Part shown: positions 1 through 7,104 of the stretch, piece after piece
Layout: each line of letters opens with the position of its first letter
Position numbering within the stretch: position 1 is the stretch's first letter
Assembly (NCBI GenBank): GCA_016210395.1
Contig: JACQUI010000129.1
Coordinates: 1-8,679, forward strand
Direction: 5' to 3'
Length of the DNA: 8,679 nucleotides
Source: Chloroflexota bacterium
Lineage (GTDB): Bacteria > Chloroflexota > Dehalococcoidia > Lucifugimonadales > JACPCL1
Program-made: the position numbers and the translations under genes
Notes under the pieces: model-generated
What the model was told of the DNA's origin: nothing
Databases searched by the model: none
The model's input: only the letters and a program-made list of their open reading frames with translations

Positions 1-2681
1 GTATAGCTGTGGATCAATGGGGCTACGTCTATGTGGGCGATTTCTACAACCACCGCGTGCAGAAGTTCACGCCCGCGGGCGCGTTCCTCACCAAGTGGGG
101 CGGCTATGGCAGCGGGGATGGCCAGTTTGCCTACCCGCGCGGGATCACCGTGGATGGGTCGGGCAATGTCTACGTGGTGGACCAGTACAACCACCGCATC
201 CAGAAGTTTGGCTGGGCGGCTATGCAGAATAACCCGCCGACAGTGACCGTACCGGCCAACATTACGGCCGAGGCCACGGGCCCCTCAGGGGCGGCAGTGA
301 CGTTCTCGGCGACGGCGTGGGACGCCGAGGATAGCGCCCTGCCAGCCACCTGCACGCCGGCCTCGGGCTCCAGCTTCGCCCTGGGCACGACCACGGTGAG
401 CTGCACCGCCACCGACTCCGGGGGATTAAGCGTTACCAAGACCTTCAGCGTTACGGTACAGGACACCGCGCCGCCGGCGGTGGCAGTTCCAGCGAACAAG
501 ACGGTTGAGGCCACGGGCCCCAGCGGAGCGGTGCTGACCTTTGCTGCCTCCGCAACGGACATAGTGGACGGCGCGCGCCCGATGGCCTGCACGCCCGCTT
601 CCGGTTCCACCTTCGCAGTCGGGACGACGGTGGTGACGTGCTCGGCAACCGATACACGCGGCAACACCGGGAGCGCCAGCTTCAGCGTGACGGTGCGAGA
701 TACCATGGCGCCGGCATTGACCGTCCCGGCTTCTGCCGTGGCAGAGGCAGCCGGGTCTGGTGGCGCCGTGGTCACCTTCGCCGCCTCTGGCACTGACAGT
801 GTGAGCGGCGCTGTGACGGCGAGCTGCAGCCCGCCGTCAGGCTCGCTCTTCCCAGTTGGGACAACGACCGTGACCTGCACGGCGACGGATGGCGCGGGCA
901 ACACGGGCAGCGCGTCCTTCAGCGTTACGGTGGCGGACACCACGCCGCCGGTAGTCACGGTACCCGCCAACATCGCGGCGGAGGCTTCAGGTGCCACAGG
1001 CGCAGCCGTCGCCTTCACTTCGTCAGCAAGCGACATTGTCGATGGGCCTTTGGCCACAACGTGCACGCCTGCCTCCGGCTCCACCTTTGCCATTGGGACA
1101 ACCGCCGTCGCCTGCTCGGCGACGGACAACCGTGGGAACACCGGCAGCGCTTCCTTCAGCGTTACCGTTGTGGACACCACGCCGCCCGCCGTCACTGTGC
1201 CCGCGAATTTCATCGCCGAGGCCACCGGCCCAGCAGGCGCCACCGTCACCTTCACTTCGTCAGCAAGCGACATCGTCGATGGGCCTTTGGCCGCAACGTG
1301 CACGCATGCCTCCGGCTCGACCTTTGCCATTGGGACAACCGCTGTCACCTGCTCGGCGACCGACACGCGTGGGAACACCGCCAGCGCTTCCTTCAGCGTC
1401 ACGGTGGCGGACACCACAGCGCCGGTAGTCACTGTGCCCGCCAACATCACGGCGGAGGCTTCAGGTCCCACAGGCGTGGCCGTCGCCTTCACCGCATCGG
1501 CCACGGACCTCGTGGACGGTGCCGTTTCGGTGAGCTGTATACCTGCCTCTGGCTCGACCTTTGCTATTGGGACAACCGCTGTCACCTGCTCGGCGACCGA
1601 CACGCGTGGGAACACTGCCAGCGCTTCGTTCAGCGTCACGGTGGCGGACACCACAGCGCCGGTAGTCACTGTGCCCGCTAGCATCACGGCGGAGGCCACG
1701 GGACCTGCGGGCGCGGCCGTCGCCTTCATCGCATCGGCCACGGACCTCGTGGACGGCGCCGTTTCGGTGAGCTGTATACCTGCCTCTGGCTCGACCTTTG
1801 CCATTGGGACGACCACCGTCGCCTGCTCGTCGACGGACACCCGTGGCAATACCGGCAGCGCTTCCTTCAGCGTCACGGTGGCGGACACCACGCCGCCGGT
1901 AGTCACCGTACCCGTCAACATCACGGCGGAGGCCACGGGACCTGCGGGCGCGGCCGTCGCCTTCATCGCATCGGCCACGGACCTCGTGGACGGCGCGTTG
2001 CCCGTAACTTGCATTCCGGCGTCCGGCACTACCTTCCCGATCGGCACAACCACGGCCAACTGCTCGGGCAGCGACTCTCGCGGCAACATCAGTAGCGGCT
2101 CGTTCAGCGTGACCGTGCGGGATACCACGCCACCCAATGCCGCGATTGGTTCCGCCACGGACGGTGGTGGGAAAGCCCTTGCGCCGGGCAGCCAGACCCT
2201 CTCCACCGGCGTCATCTTCACCTTCTCCGGTACCGACGCCGTGGGAGTGACCGGCTTCGAGTGCCAGATGGACGACGGAGGCTGGACCGCCTGCTCCAGC
2301 GCCAAGAGCTACAGCGGGCTGGCAATCGCCTCCCACACCTTCAAGGTGCGGGCCCTCGATGCTGCCGGCAACGCCGACCCCACCCCGGATGCCTTCACGT
2401 GGGAGGTAGTCACCGCGCAGAGAGCCATTGGCAACCTGAGCGCCCTTATCCAGAGCTTGGGCATCACAGGAGGCACTGCCACCAGTCTGAACGCGAAGCT
2501 GCAAAGCGCGCAGAAGGCCATCTCAGACTCCAACTCGAAGAACGACAGGGCAGCCTGCGGGAGCCTAGAGGCGTTCCTCAATAGCGTGGATGCGTACTTG
2601 AAGAGCGGCAAGCTGACGCCGTCCCAGGCAGCCGCCCTGAGGAACGCCACTCTGGAGATTACGGCAGCCATCGGCTGCTAG
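1..2681 (+). CDS. Secreted NHL / multi-HYR surface protein with FIMAH-like C-terminus (5' truncated by window)
   Basis: This is the 3' part of a gene. The frame is open from base 3, and a GTG at 9 falls inside an NHL blade (IAVDQWGYVYVGDFYNHRVQ), so the real start and any signal peptide lie upstream. Counting from that GTG, a second NHL repeat spans residues 45-67 (GITVDGSGNVYVVDQYNHRI). Eight HYR domains of exactly 79 residues follow (76-707), each with the pattern VPAN-x-EA...ATD-x-VDG...C-x-PASGS-x-F-x-x-GTT...C-x-ATD...FSVTV-x-DT. An Ig-like domain covers 708-803 (FECQMDDGGWTAC), and a helical domain resembling FIMAH covers about 804-890. Every HYR, the Ig domain and the helical domain contain two Cys, and Cys is the last residue. 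Paired disulfides in an exported protein are the natural inference. No LPxTG, PEP-CTERM or C-terminal membrane helix is present, so it is secreted or anchored by its unseen N-terminus. NHL-HYR proteins are usually taken as extracellular binding or adhesion scaffolds; the ligand cannot be told from sequence. Confidence 0.9.
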   Translation, partial: IAVDQWGYVYVGDFYNHRVQKFTPAGAFLTKWGGYGSGDGQFAYPRGITVDGSGNVYVVDQYNHRIQKFGWAAMQNNPPTVTVPANITAEATGPSGAAVTFSATAWDAEDSALPATCTPASGSSFALGTTTVSCTATDSGGLSVTKTFSVTVQDTAPPAVAVPANKTVEATGPSGAVLTFAASATDIVDGARPMACTPASGSTFAVGTTVVTCSATDTRGNTGSASFSVTVRDTMAPALTVPASAVAEAAGSGGAVVTFAASGTDSVSGAVTASCSPPSGSLFPVGTTTVTCTATDGAGNTGSASFSVTVADTTPPVVTVPANIAAEASGATGAAVAFTSSASDIVDGPLATTCTPASGSTFAIGTTAVACSATDNRGNTGSASFSVTVVDTTPPAVTVPANFIAEATGPAGATVTFTSSASDIVDGPLAATCTHASGSTFAIGTTAVTCSATDTRGNTASASFSVTVADTTAPVVTVPANITAEASGPTGVAVAFTASATDLVDGAVSVSCIPASGSTFAIGTTAVTCSATDTRGNTASASFSVTVADTTAPVVTVPASITAEATGPAGAAVAFIASATDLVDGAVSVSCIPASGSTFAIGTTTVACSSTDTRGNTGSASFSVTVADTTPPVVTVPVNITAEATGPAGAAVAFIASATDLVDGALPVTCIPASGTTFPIGTTTANCSGSDSRGNISSGSFSVTVRDTTPPNAAIGSATDGGGKALAPGSQTLSTGVIFTFSGTDAVGVTGFECQMDDGGWTACSSAKSYSGLAIASHTFKVRALDAAGNADPTPDAFTWEVVTAQRAIGNLSALIQSLGITGGTATSLNAKLQSAQKAISDSNSKNDRAACGSLEAFLNSVDAYLKSGKLTPSQAAALRNATLEITAAIGC
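234..2129 (+). repeat. Eight in-frame tandem 237-bp repeats, each encoding one HYR domain
   Basis: Units begin at 234, 471, 708, 945, 1182, 1419, 1656 and 1893, and none differs in length. The first three are well diverged, while units 4-8 are very similar at the DNA level. Positions 1682-1759 and 1919-1996 are identical over 78 nt. Positions 1494-1563 and 1731-1800 differ at one base in 70. Positions 1314-1440 and 1551-1677 differ at only three bases. The best-matching neighbour changes along a unit, as expected from unequal crossing-over or gene conversion. Confidence 0.95.
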
Positions 2682-2785
2682 CCAGCGCATGCGTACTCTG
2701 CAGGTAGACCTTGTCCCTCACCTCACGTTCAGGCCGCACCTGAGCCATCCCGTCCCGCGCCTGATCGCACCCTCGTTGAGGAGCT

Positions 2786-2827
2786 CAATTGGAAACGAAA
2801 AGGACCTATCCAATTGGAACGGAAAGG
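2786..2827 (+). repeat. Imperfect direct repeat, possible regulatory site
   Basis: CAATTGGAAACGAAAAGG (2786-2803) recurs as CAATTGGAACGGAAAGG (2811-2827). The copies start 25 bp apart, and each begins with the palindrome CAATTG. It lies about 220 bp upstream of the promoter at 3049, which is far for a repressor but possible for an activator. It could also be a simple local duplication. Confidence 0.4.
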
Positions 2828-3048
2828 GTGATCTGAAAGGTTCTTGCTTTCATCCACGCAGCTCCACCTCTCTGGATAAAAGGTGGGCCTACAACTCTCC
2901 ACGCCGCTGGTGTTTCTGAAAGAGCAGGAACGGTGCAGCCCCAAGTCAGTGGGGAAGATTCAGAATCCCTTTCTCGAATCTGGAAGGGGAATCAAGAGGG
3001 ATAGGTCGACGCTTGTTCGGCAAAGCAAGGAATCAGCCTGCTGGGTGA

Positions 3049-3076
3049 TTGACTATTTGCGTGGGATGGCTATACT
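3049..3076 (+). promoter_or_regulatory. Sigma70-type promoter of the lipoprotein gene
   Basis: TTGACT (3049-3054) and TATACT (3071-3076), each 5 of 6 to consensus, are separated by 16 nt. Transcription would begin near 3083, giving an untranslated leader of about 73 nt before the TTG start at 3156. Its position rules out most of the longer reading frame as translated sequence. Confidence 0.6.
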
Positions 3077-3143
3077 TTGCGCGATTCAAGGTCTGTGCTC
3101 TAAGGCGAAGACTACGGGACATGCAGATACAAACGCCCCCATC

Positions 3144-3151
3144 GAGGAAGG
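3144..3151 (+). promoter_or_regulatory. Ribosome binding site that selects the TTG start at 3156
   Basis: GAGGAAGG lies 4 nt before the TTG at 3156. It is the only strong Shine-Dalgarno-like sequence near the start of the lipobox signal peptide, so it decides for TTG over the upstream in-frame ATG codons. Confidence 0.65.
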
Positions 3152-3155
3152 CACG

Positions 3156-5561
3156 TTGAGTAGATTCCGCGTTGCATTGATACTCCTTGTCCTTGCTGCT
3201 CTTGTCCTGTCCGCATGCAATAGTGGGAAACCGGCCGGCAGGCCAGAAGGGGACAGGCCTGTCCCAACGGCTACCCCCGTAGTCTGGGCCTGGCCGAGCG
3301 AGAGGCCCATCACCATGCCGCTCACTGCGACCATGTCACCAATCACGGGCGTCGCCCTCGGTGACCTGGCGACTCAGCAGGTGAAGGTGAGCATCCCGTC
3401 AGGCGCCTTGGCCGCCGGCACGGTCGTCACCGTGTCCAACCCGGCGAACCTACCCCCCGTGTCCGGCAGCGTTGGAAAGCCAGTCACTGCGCCGGTGAAT
3501 ATCTCCCTGGGTGATGGCAAAGCGGAGGATGCACCGGTACGCCTGGACCAACTTGTGACGGTGACCCTGAAGTTAGACGTCAGCCGGTTGGCATCTGGCT
3601 CGGATCCCACCACCCTCTGGGCCGCCTTCTACGACGCGGCGAACAAAAAGTGGGAGTTGTTCCCGCCGGACCAGGTGGACATGAAGGCGGGGACAATGAC
3701 CTTCACCATGGGGCATCTCACCAATGTGACTGCAATTGATATCGGCGTTGGCGAGTACACTGAGAAGATTGCGGGCAACAAGGCCGTCGCCGATGTCTTG
3801 AACGAGAAAGTGGCGAAACCGGTTATAGACCATCTGGTTGAGAAGGCCCTGGACCATACTTTGAAAGACGCTCTGGGCCTGAAGGATGATTCCACGAGGG
3901 CGAAGGTCTACTCCAGTTTTGTGAAGGACGACGAGTGGGGTGAGATAACTGCGAAAGGAGCAGTTGTTATTGGAGCAGGGAAAGACGCTTCGGGAGAAGA
4001 CGTTATTGACCTGACCCAGACCGTCAACGTGTTCGTAGGGAAGAAGATGGTTGAGAACATACCTGAAGGACAGCTTGCGAACGCCTTGACGAAACTGTCT
4101 CCCGACAAGTGGGCCCAGTACAATGAAGAAGCTTCGGAAGGCGCTGGGCAAGGGTACGAGCGTGGCATCGCGTGGACCAAGGCCGGCTCCGAGGCGGCAG
4201 GTTATCTGGTGGAGAAGAGGTACCAGGACGCCGCGCGCGTGATCGGCCAACAAATAGCCGAGGGGTACCCTCTAGTGACGGCGGTCAAGGCCAGCGCGGA
4301 AGTCATTAACTACGGGATCACAGTGTGGCAGAACGCCGAGATAGAGGCGGCCTACAAGGCGTATAAGAACGGCGCCAGCATGAAGGGCGGCAACTCCGTG
4401 TTTGGCATCGGCTCCAAGTACGATGTGGAAAAAGGGGACTTCAACTCCGTATGGGACCAGATGGAACCTGTCGCCAGATGGGCTCAAGGCCAGGCCGTGA
4501 AGGCAGAGGTGATGGCCCGCAATGAAGACAGCAGCCGGGGCAAACTTCCCCTTACGGATGCTGAGACTGAGCGCATCATGGAGAAGGCCAGGGTTGACCT
4601 GAAAGCTGGTTTTGAAGAGCGCGTGCGCCGGGAGGCAGAGATTGAGGCGGTGCACGCCGACCTCAAGGACTTGCTGGACAGGGCCGAGAAACTAGACATG
4701 TTGAGCGGCACTTCCGGACTGCGCTATCCTGCCGACAACCTGGCGACAAGAGTCAAGACCATCCTTGCGGCAAGGGCCACGATCATCAAAGACACCAGGG
4801 GCCTGAAGGGTCAGAAGGTCACGAACAAGGACATCGTAGAGTTGACCAAGTGGTACCTGAGCGGCACCGCGGCCCAGGGTAAAGCAGCGTACTATAGGGA
4901 GCTGAAGAAACGCTTTGGCATAGACTTGGGGCCAAAGCCTATCACCGTCACGCCTGCCTCCATAACCGGCGAGCCTGGCTACAAATACCCCTTTACCGCC
5001 AAATCAGATAATGCAGCAGGCAGTTCCATATACGTGTGGGCAGTCAATGGCAAACAGGTGGAGGGTACCGCCAGCAATACGTACGAGTTTCAGTCTAAAG
5101 TTGAGGGCGATTTCACCATCACCGTGAAGCTCGTTGGCAATGATGGTAAGGAAATAGCCAGTGGGCAGGCCACGGCGGAGATCGCGAAGCCAAAACCTGC
5201 TGAACGGAGGGAATCAGGCTCCCGGCAGAGATCGATCTGGGTTGAGAACAAGTCCAGTCTTAATGTTCACATCTGGCTAGGCCATGATAAGCCGGAAGTG
5301 CAAAAGGCATACTACGTGCCAAATGGCGAGGCACTTCAATATACTGCATTCAAATATACCAAGATCAACTCAATGAACGACGTCTATTCAAATGACGACT
5401 TCTTGGTCAACGCCGTACAAGTCAACGATGTCCAAGATGGGGAACCCTATGACACTTACGACTCCAAGAAATTCCACGTTGAGGGATATGTAAAGAACAT
5501 CGTCGTGATCTACACTGAAGATGGAGGTCTGGAATTGAAGGTGGATTATTATGAGTATTGA
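3156..5561 (+). CDS. Large lipoprotein with ZU5-like, helical and PKD/Ig-like regions
   Basis: An 801-aa protein starting at TTG. Residues 1-21 are a lipoprotein signal peptide (MSRFRVALILLVLAALVLSAC) with lipobox LSAC and lipid-modified Cys21, so it should sit on the outer face of a membrane. A Pro/Thr-rich linker (22-72) leads to a beta domain (about 73-194) with the VSIPSGALAAGTVVTV pattern of bacterial ZU5-like modules. Residues 200-594 are mostly helical and charged, with coiled-coil-like stretches around 465-530, and match no family I can name. Residues 595-677 look like a PKD/Ig-like fold (YVWAVNGKQVEG...YEFQSKVEGDFTITVKL). Residues 693-801 form a beta- and Tyr-rich tip without catalytic motifs I recognise. 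The tip DNA is visibly AT-richer than the rest (21 G/C of 60 at 5341-5400, against 41 of 60 at 3361-3420). A structural or binding role at the cell surface is an inference; no enzyme activity is supported. Confidence 0.88.
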   Translation: MSRFRVALILLVLAALVLSACNSGKPAGRPEGDRPVPTATPVVWAWPSERPITMPLTATMSPITGVALGDLATQQVKVSIPSGALAAGTVVTVSNPANLPPVSGSVGKPVTAPVNISLGDGKAEDAPVRLDQLVTVTLKLDVSRLASGSDPTTLWAAFYDAANKKWELFPPDQVDMKAGTMTFTMGHLTNVTAIDIGVGEYTEKIAGNKAVADVLNEKVAKPVIDHLVEKALDHTLKDALGLKDDSTRAKVYSSFVKDDEWGEITAKGAVVIGAGKDASGEDVIDLTQTVNVFVGKKMVENIPEGQLANALTKLSPDKWAQYNEEASEGAGQGYERGIAWTKAGSEAAGYLVEKRYQDAARVIGQQIAEGYPLVTAVKASAEVINYGITVWQNAEIEAAYKAYKNGASMKGGNSVFGIGSKYDVEKGDFNSVWDQMEPVARWAQGQAVKAEVMARNEDSSRGKLPLTDAETERIMEKARVDLKAGFEERVRREAEIEAVHADLKDLLDRAEKLDMLSGTSGLRYPADNLATRVKTILAARATIIKDTRGLKGQKVTNKDIVELTKWYLSGTAAQGKAAYYRELKKRFGIDLGPKPITVTPASITGEPGYKYPFTAKSDNAAGSSIYVWAVNGKQVEGTASNTYEFQSKVEGDFTITVKLVGNDGKEIASGQATAEIAKPKPAERRESGSRQRSIWVENKSSLNVHIWLGHDKPEVQKAYYVPNGEALQYTAFKYTKINSMNDVYSNDDFLVNAVQVNDVQDGEPYDTYDSKKFHVEGYVKNIVVIYTEDGGLELKVDYYEY

Positions 5562-5571
5562 ATTCCATTAG

Positions 5572-5626
5572 CGTGGTCTACCCCGCAGATGGGAATCCGG
5601 AACTGAAGGTGGATTCTCCACGATAG
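5572..5626 (+). pseudogene. Ghost copy of the lipoprotein's 3' coding end
   Basis: Positions 5572-5615 align without gaps to 5504-5547 at 35 of 44 bases. In its own frame the copy reads VVYPADGNPELKVDSPR and then TAG (5624-5626), against VVIYTEDGGLELKVDYYEY and then TGA in the lipoprotein. The offset is 68 bp, so it is in another frame and is not read-through. In that frame only a short stretch (from 5555) precedes it before a stop, so it has no start of its own. Most differences change the amino acid. I read it as the tail of a lost paralogue or of a displaced earlier 3' end; chance similarity of this length with a stop in nearly the same place is unlikely. Confidence 0.6.
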
Positions 5627-5654
5627 GCCTGTGCAGACATACCATGGTTGAGGC

Positions 5655-6413
5655 ATGAGCGGAAGGAAGCCCTACAACCCGGCCAGGAAGTGGACCAACG
5701 GCTGCTGGATAGCGTCCCTGGCCGGCATCGTCCTGTTCTTTTCGCCTATCGTCTTTGACATTGACATATTCCAGGGCGGCGGCGCCCTCTTCTTCGTGGG
5801 CCTCGCGGTCTTTCTGACGGGCCTTGCGAGCGGCATCTTGTTCTGGCGGCTGGCCGTCTCCCTTGATTCTATATGTCGCGGCGAACACCTGCTGGCCCAC
5901 TGGACCTACGCCCCGGAGGAATGGTCGCGCTACTCAGAGGCAGAACACGACAAGGACCGGCGAGACAAATGGGCGCTGTTCCGGCTGGTCGCCATCATTG
6001 CCGTAGTCGTGGGAGTGGGCTTCACCATCGTCAAACACAACGACACATGGCTGCTCATCTTGACCATGATAGGAGGCCTCATTGCGCTTATTGGCGCGGT
6101 CGCCTATCTGTCCATCGTCTCGTCATACCGGGCCAACCGCACCCACCCGGGAGAGGCCTATATTGGAAACAACGGCCTCTTGCTGGGGCGCTCGTTTCAT
6201 TATTGGCGCCTGCCCTTGTCTTTCTTGCATTCGGTCGCCTATAAGGAAGGCGCGCCATCGTATTTGGAGATCGTGTATTCGGCGCAATCGGGCATAGCGC
6301 GAGGCCAGTACACAGTGCGGGTACCCGTGCCTAAAGGCCAGGAAGACGTGGCCAAACGGGTGATTGAATCGTTGACAGGGCTGGGCGCCGGCAAGGTAGC
6401 CGCCGCGGAATGA
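5655..6413 (+). CDS. Four-TM membrane protein with soluble C-terminal domain, unknown function
   Basis: A 252-aa protein. ATG 5655 is the first in-frame start after a stop at 5649. GAGG (5650-5653) lies only 1 nt upstream, so the ribosome site is poor. Hydrophobic segments lie at about residues 17-35, 43-66, 109-126 and 132-154. A charged loop (67-108) carries the motif RGEHLLAHWTYAPEEWSRY, and a hydrophilic C-terminal region covers 155-252. The C-terminal pattern (GEAYIGNNGLLL, an aromatic strand HYWRLPLS, YLEIVYS, VRVPVPKGQ and a final helix) resembles small bacterial PH-like domains on membrane proteins; this is a fold-level impression. The gene starts 93 nt after the lipoprotein gene, on the same strand, with no clear promoter or terminator between, so co-transcription is plausible. 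No transporter, enzyme or sensor motif is recognised. Confidence 0.85.
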   Translation: MSGRKPYNPARKWTNGCWIASLAGIVLFFSPIVFDIDIFQGGGALFFVGLAVFLTGLASGILFWRLAVSLDSICRGEHLLAHWTYAPEEWSRYSEAEHDKDRRDKWALFRLVAIIAVVVGVGFTIVKHNDTWLLILTMIGGLIALIGAVAYLSIVSSYRANRTHPGEAYIGNNGLLLGRSFHYWRLPLSFLHSVAYKEGAPSYLEIVYSAQSGIARGQYTVRVPVPKGQEDVAKRVIESLTGLGAGKVAAAE

Positions 6414-6511
6414 CTCTGTGGGTCCACATTTCGGCCGACACTGTTTTGACCGTTTGCCAGAGGTAGGAAGACTGGACCCAGCCCTGGGCGGGATTCGCCG
6501 GTCGGGACAAG

Positions 6512-6548
6512 GCGTTTTCACGTGACGAGAACGCGCACCATCGTGCGC
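6512..6548 (+). other. Two overlapping hairpins downstream of the membrane protein gene
   Basis: Stem 1 pairs GCGTTTTC (6512-6519) with GAGAACGC (6527-6534): 8 bp with one G-U pair and a 7-nt loop. Stem 2 pairs GCGCAC (6533-6538) with GTGCGC (6543-6548): a perfect 6 bp with loop CATC. They share bases 6533-6534, so full forms compete. There is no T tract, so this is not a standard intrinsic terminator. It could stabilise the 3' end of the upstream transcript or be a Rho-assisted end. Confidence 0.4.
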
Positions 6549-7104
6549 CGAACGAGCCCACAGTCACCGTCACGCACCTGGGTGCTTCTACGCCCGCCAA
6601 GAAGAGTGGTGGTTTCTCCCACGCAGGCCCACAGTTGCAGCGGAGGTAGCGGGAATGAAACGTTCGAATCCGGTGTGGCTCACTATCCCCTAGACGCCTC
6701 TTTCGCGCCGCCGCCCCGCCGTAGAGCGAAGCATCGAGTCCTCGCGCATCACAGACGAGATTGTCCGTCATGCGGCAGGCTGAGCCGTGACCGGTAGAGA
6801 TGCGCACCACCTCGCTGGCTCGGATGTCATCCCAGGGCGCGAGGTGCGCCTGGTGTCCTTGACCCGAACAGCCATCGATCGAACGCTCGGTCATTGCTCG
6901 TTGCTTAGACCGTCAATGGCAGAGAGCAAATCCTTTCGCATCTCACTGTTGTGCCGCAGCAATGCATCCCTATCCTCGGCGTGCCTACACATGCGACTTC
7001 GGCCGGACACAGGCGCGCGCTCTTACATGGGGCGTTGAGCTGCTCCTCCAAGAGCACGAACTGCCTGGAGTCGGTCAACGCCCTGGCGGAGGAGCGCTGC
7101 GGGA

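Larger units (their letters stand above)
2682..3155. other. Intergenic region between the HYR protein and lipoprotein genes
   Basis: This stretch of about 470 bp has no convincing coding sequence. The frame of the downstream gene stays open back to an ATG at 2883, but the extra 91 residues have no recognisable features and the promoter sits inside them. It holds a direct repeat (2786-2827), a 6-bp stem CCACCT/AGGTGG (2864-2869 with 2881-2886, 11-nt loop) and a strong promoter (3049-3076). A short CAGG/CCTG hairpin near 2729-2741 follows the upstream gene, but it has no T tract, so no intrinsic terminator can be called. Confidence 0.6.

Noticed and set aside
991..1681. Other-frame + strand frames of 145 and 206 codons within the HYR repeats
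   Set aside because: Compositions dominated by Pro/Ser or His/Arg and internal repetition of the same unit show that they are out-of-frame readings of the HYR coding repeat.
170..2305. A 711-codon open frame on the minus strand across the HYR repeats
   Set aside because: It is the antisense shadow of the repeat: the same 237-bp unit without stops is copied eight times, so the frame stays open. The + strand reading has clear NHL, HYR and Ig-like domains.
1461..2504. 347-codon minus-strand frame
   Set aside because: Arg/Gly-rich antisense reading of the repeats and Ig-like domain, with no domain of its own.
2943..2992. AGATTC/GAATCT and CCCC/GGGG inverted repeats near 2940-2990 as a terminator or riboswitch
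   Set aside because: The stems are short, have long loops and lack a T tract, and no conserved riboswitch core is visible.
2883..3155. N-terminal extension of the lipoprotein from ATG 2883
   Set aside because: It contains a promoter, lacks protein-like features, and would bury the lipobox signal peptide 91 residues inside the protein.
3573..4253. 226-codon minus-strand frame inside the lipoprotein gene
   Set aside because: Antisense to a well-supported coding region; no recognisable domain and no ribosome site sought by context.
6663..6672. GTTCGAATCC resembling a tRNA T-arm
   Set aside because: The flanking 5-nt stems do not pair beyond the first base pair, and no acceptor or anticodon stem fits upstream.
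6522..6797. 91-codon + strand frame
   Set aside because: Random-looking Arg/Ser/Pro composition, no ribosome binding site, and it overlaps the hairpins.
6331..6894. 187-codon minus-strand frame running from the gap into the membrane protein's 3' end
   Set aside because: Cys/Arg/Ser/Trp-rich with no hydrophobic periodicity or domain, and it overlaps a real gene antisense. It fits a chance frame.
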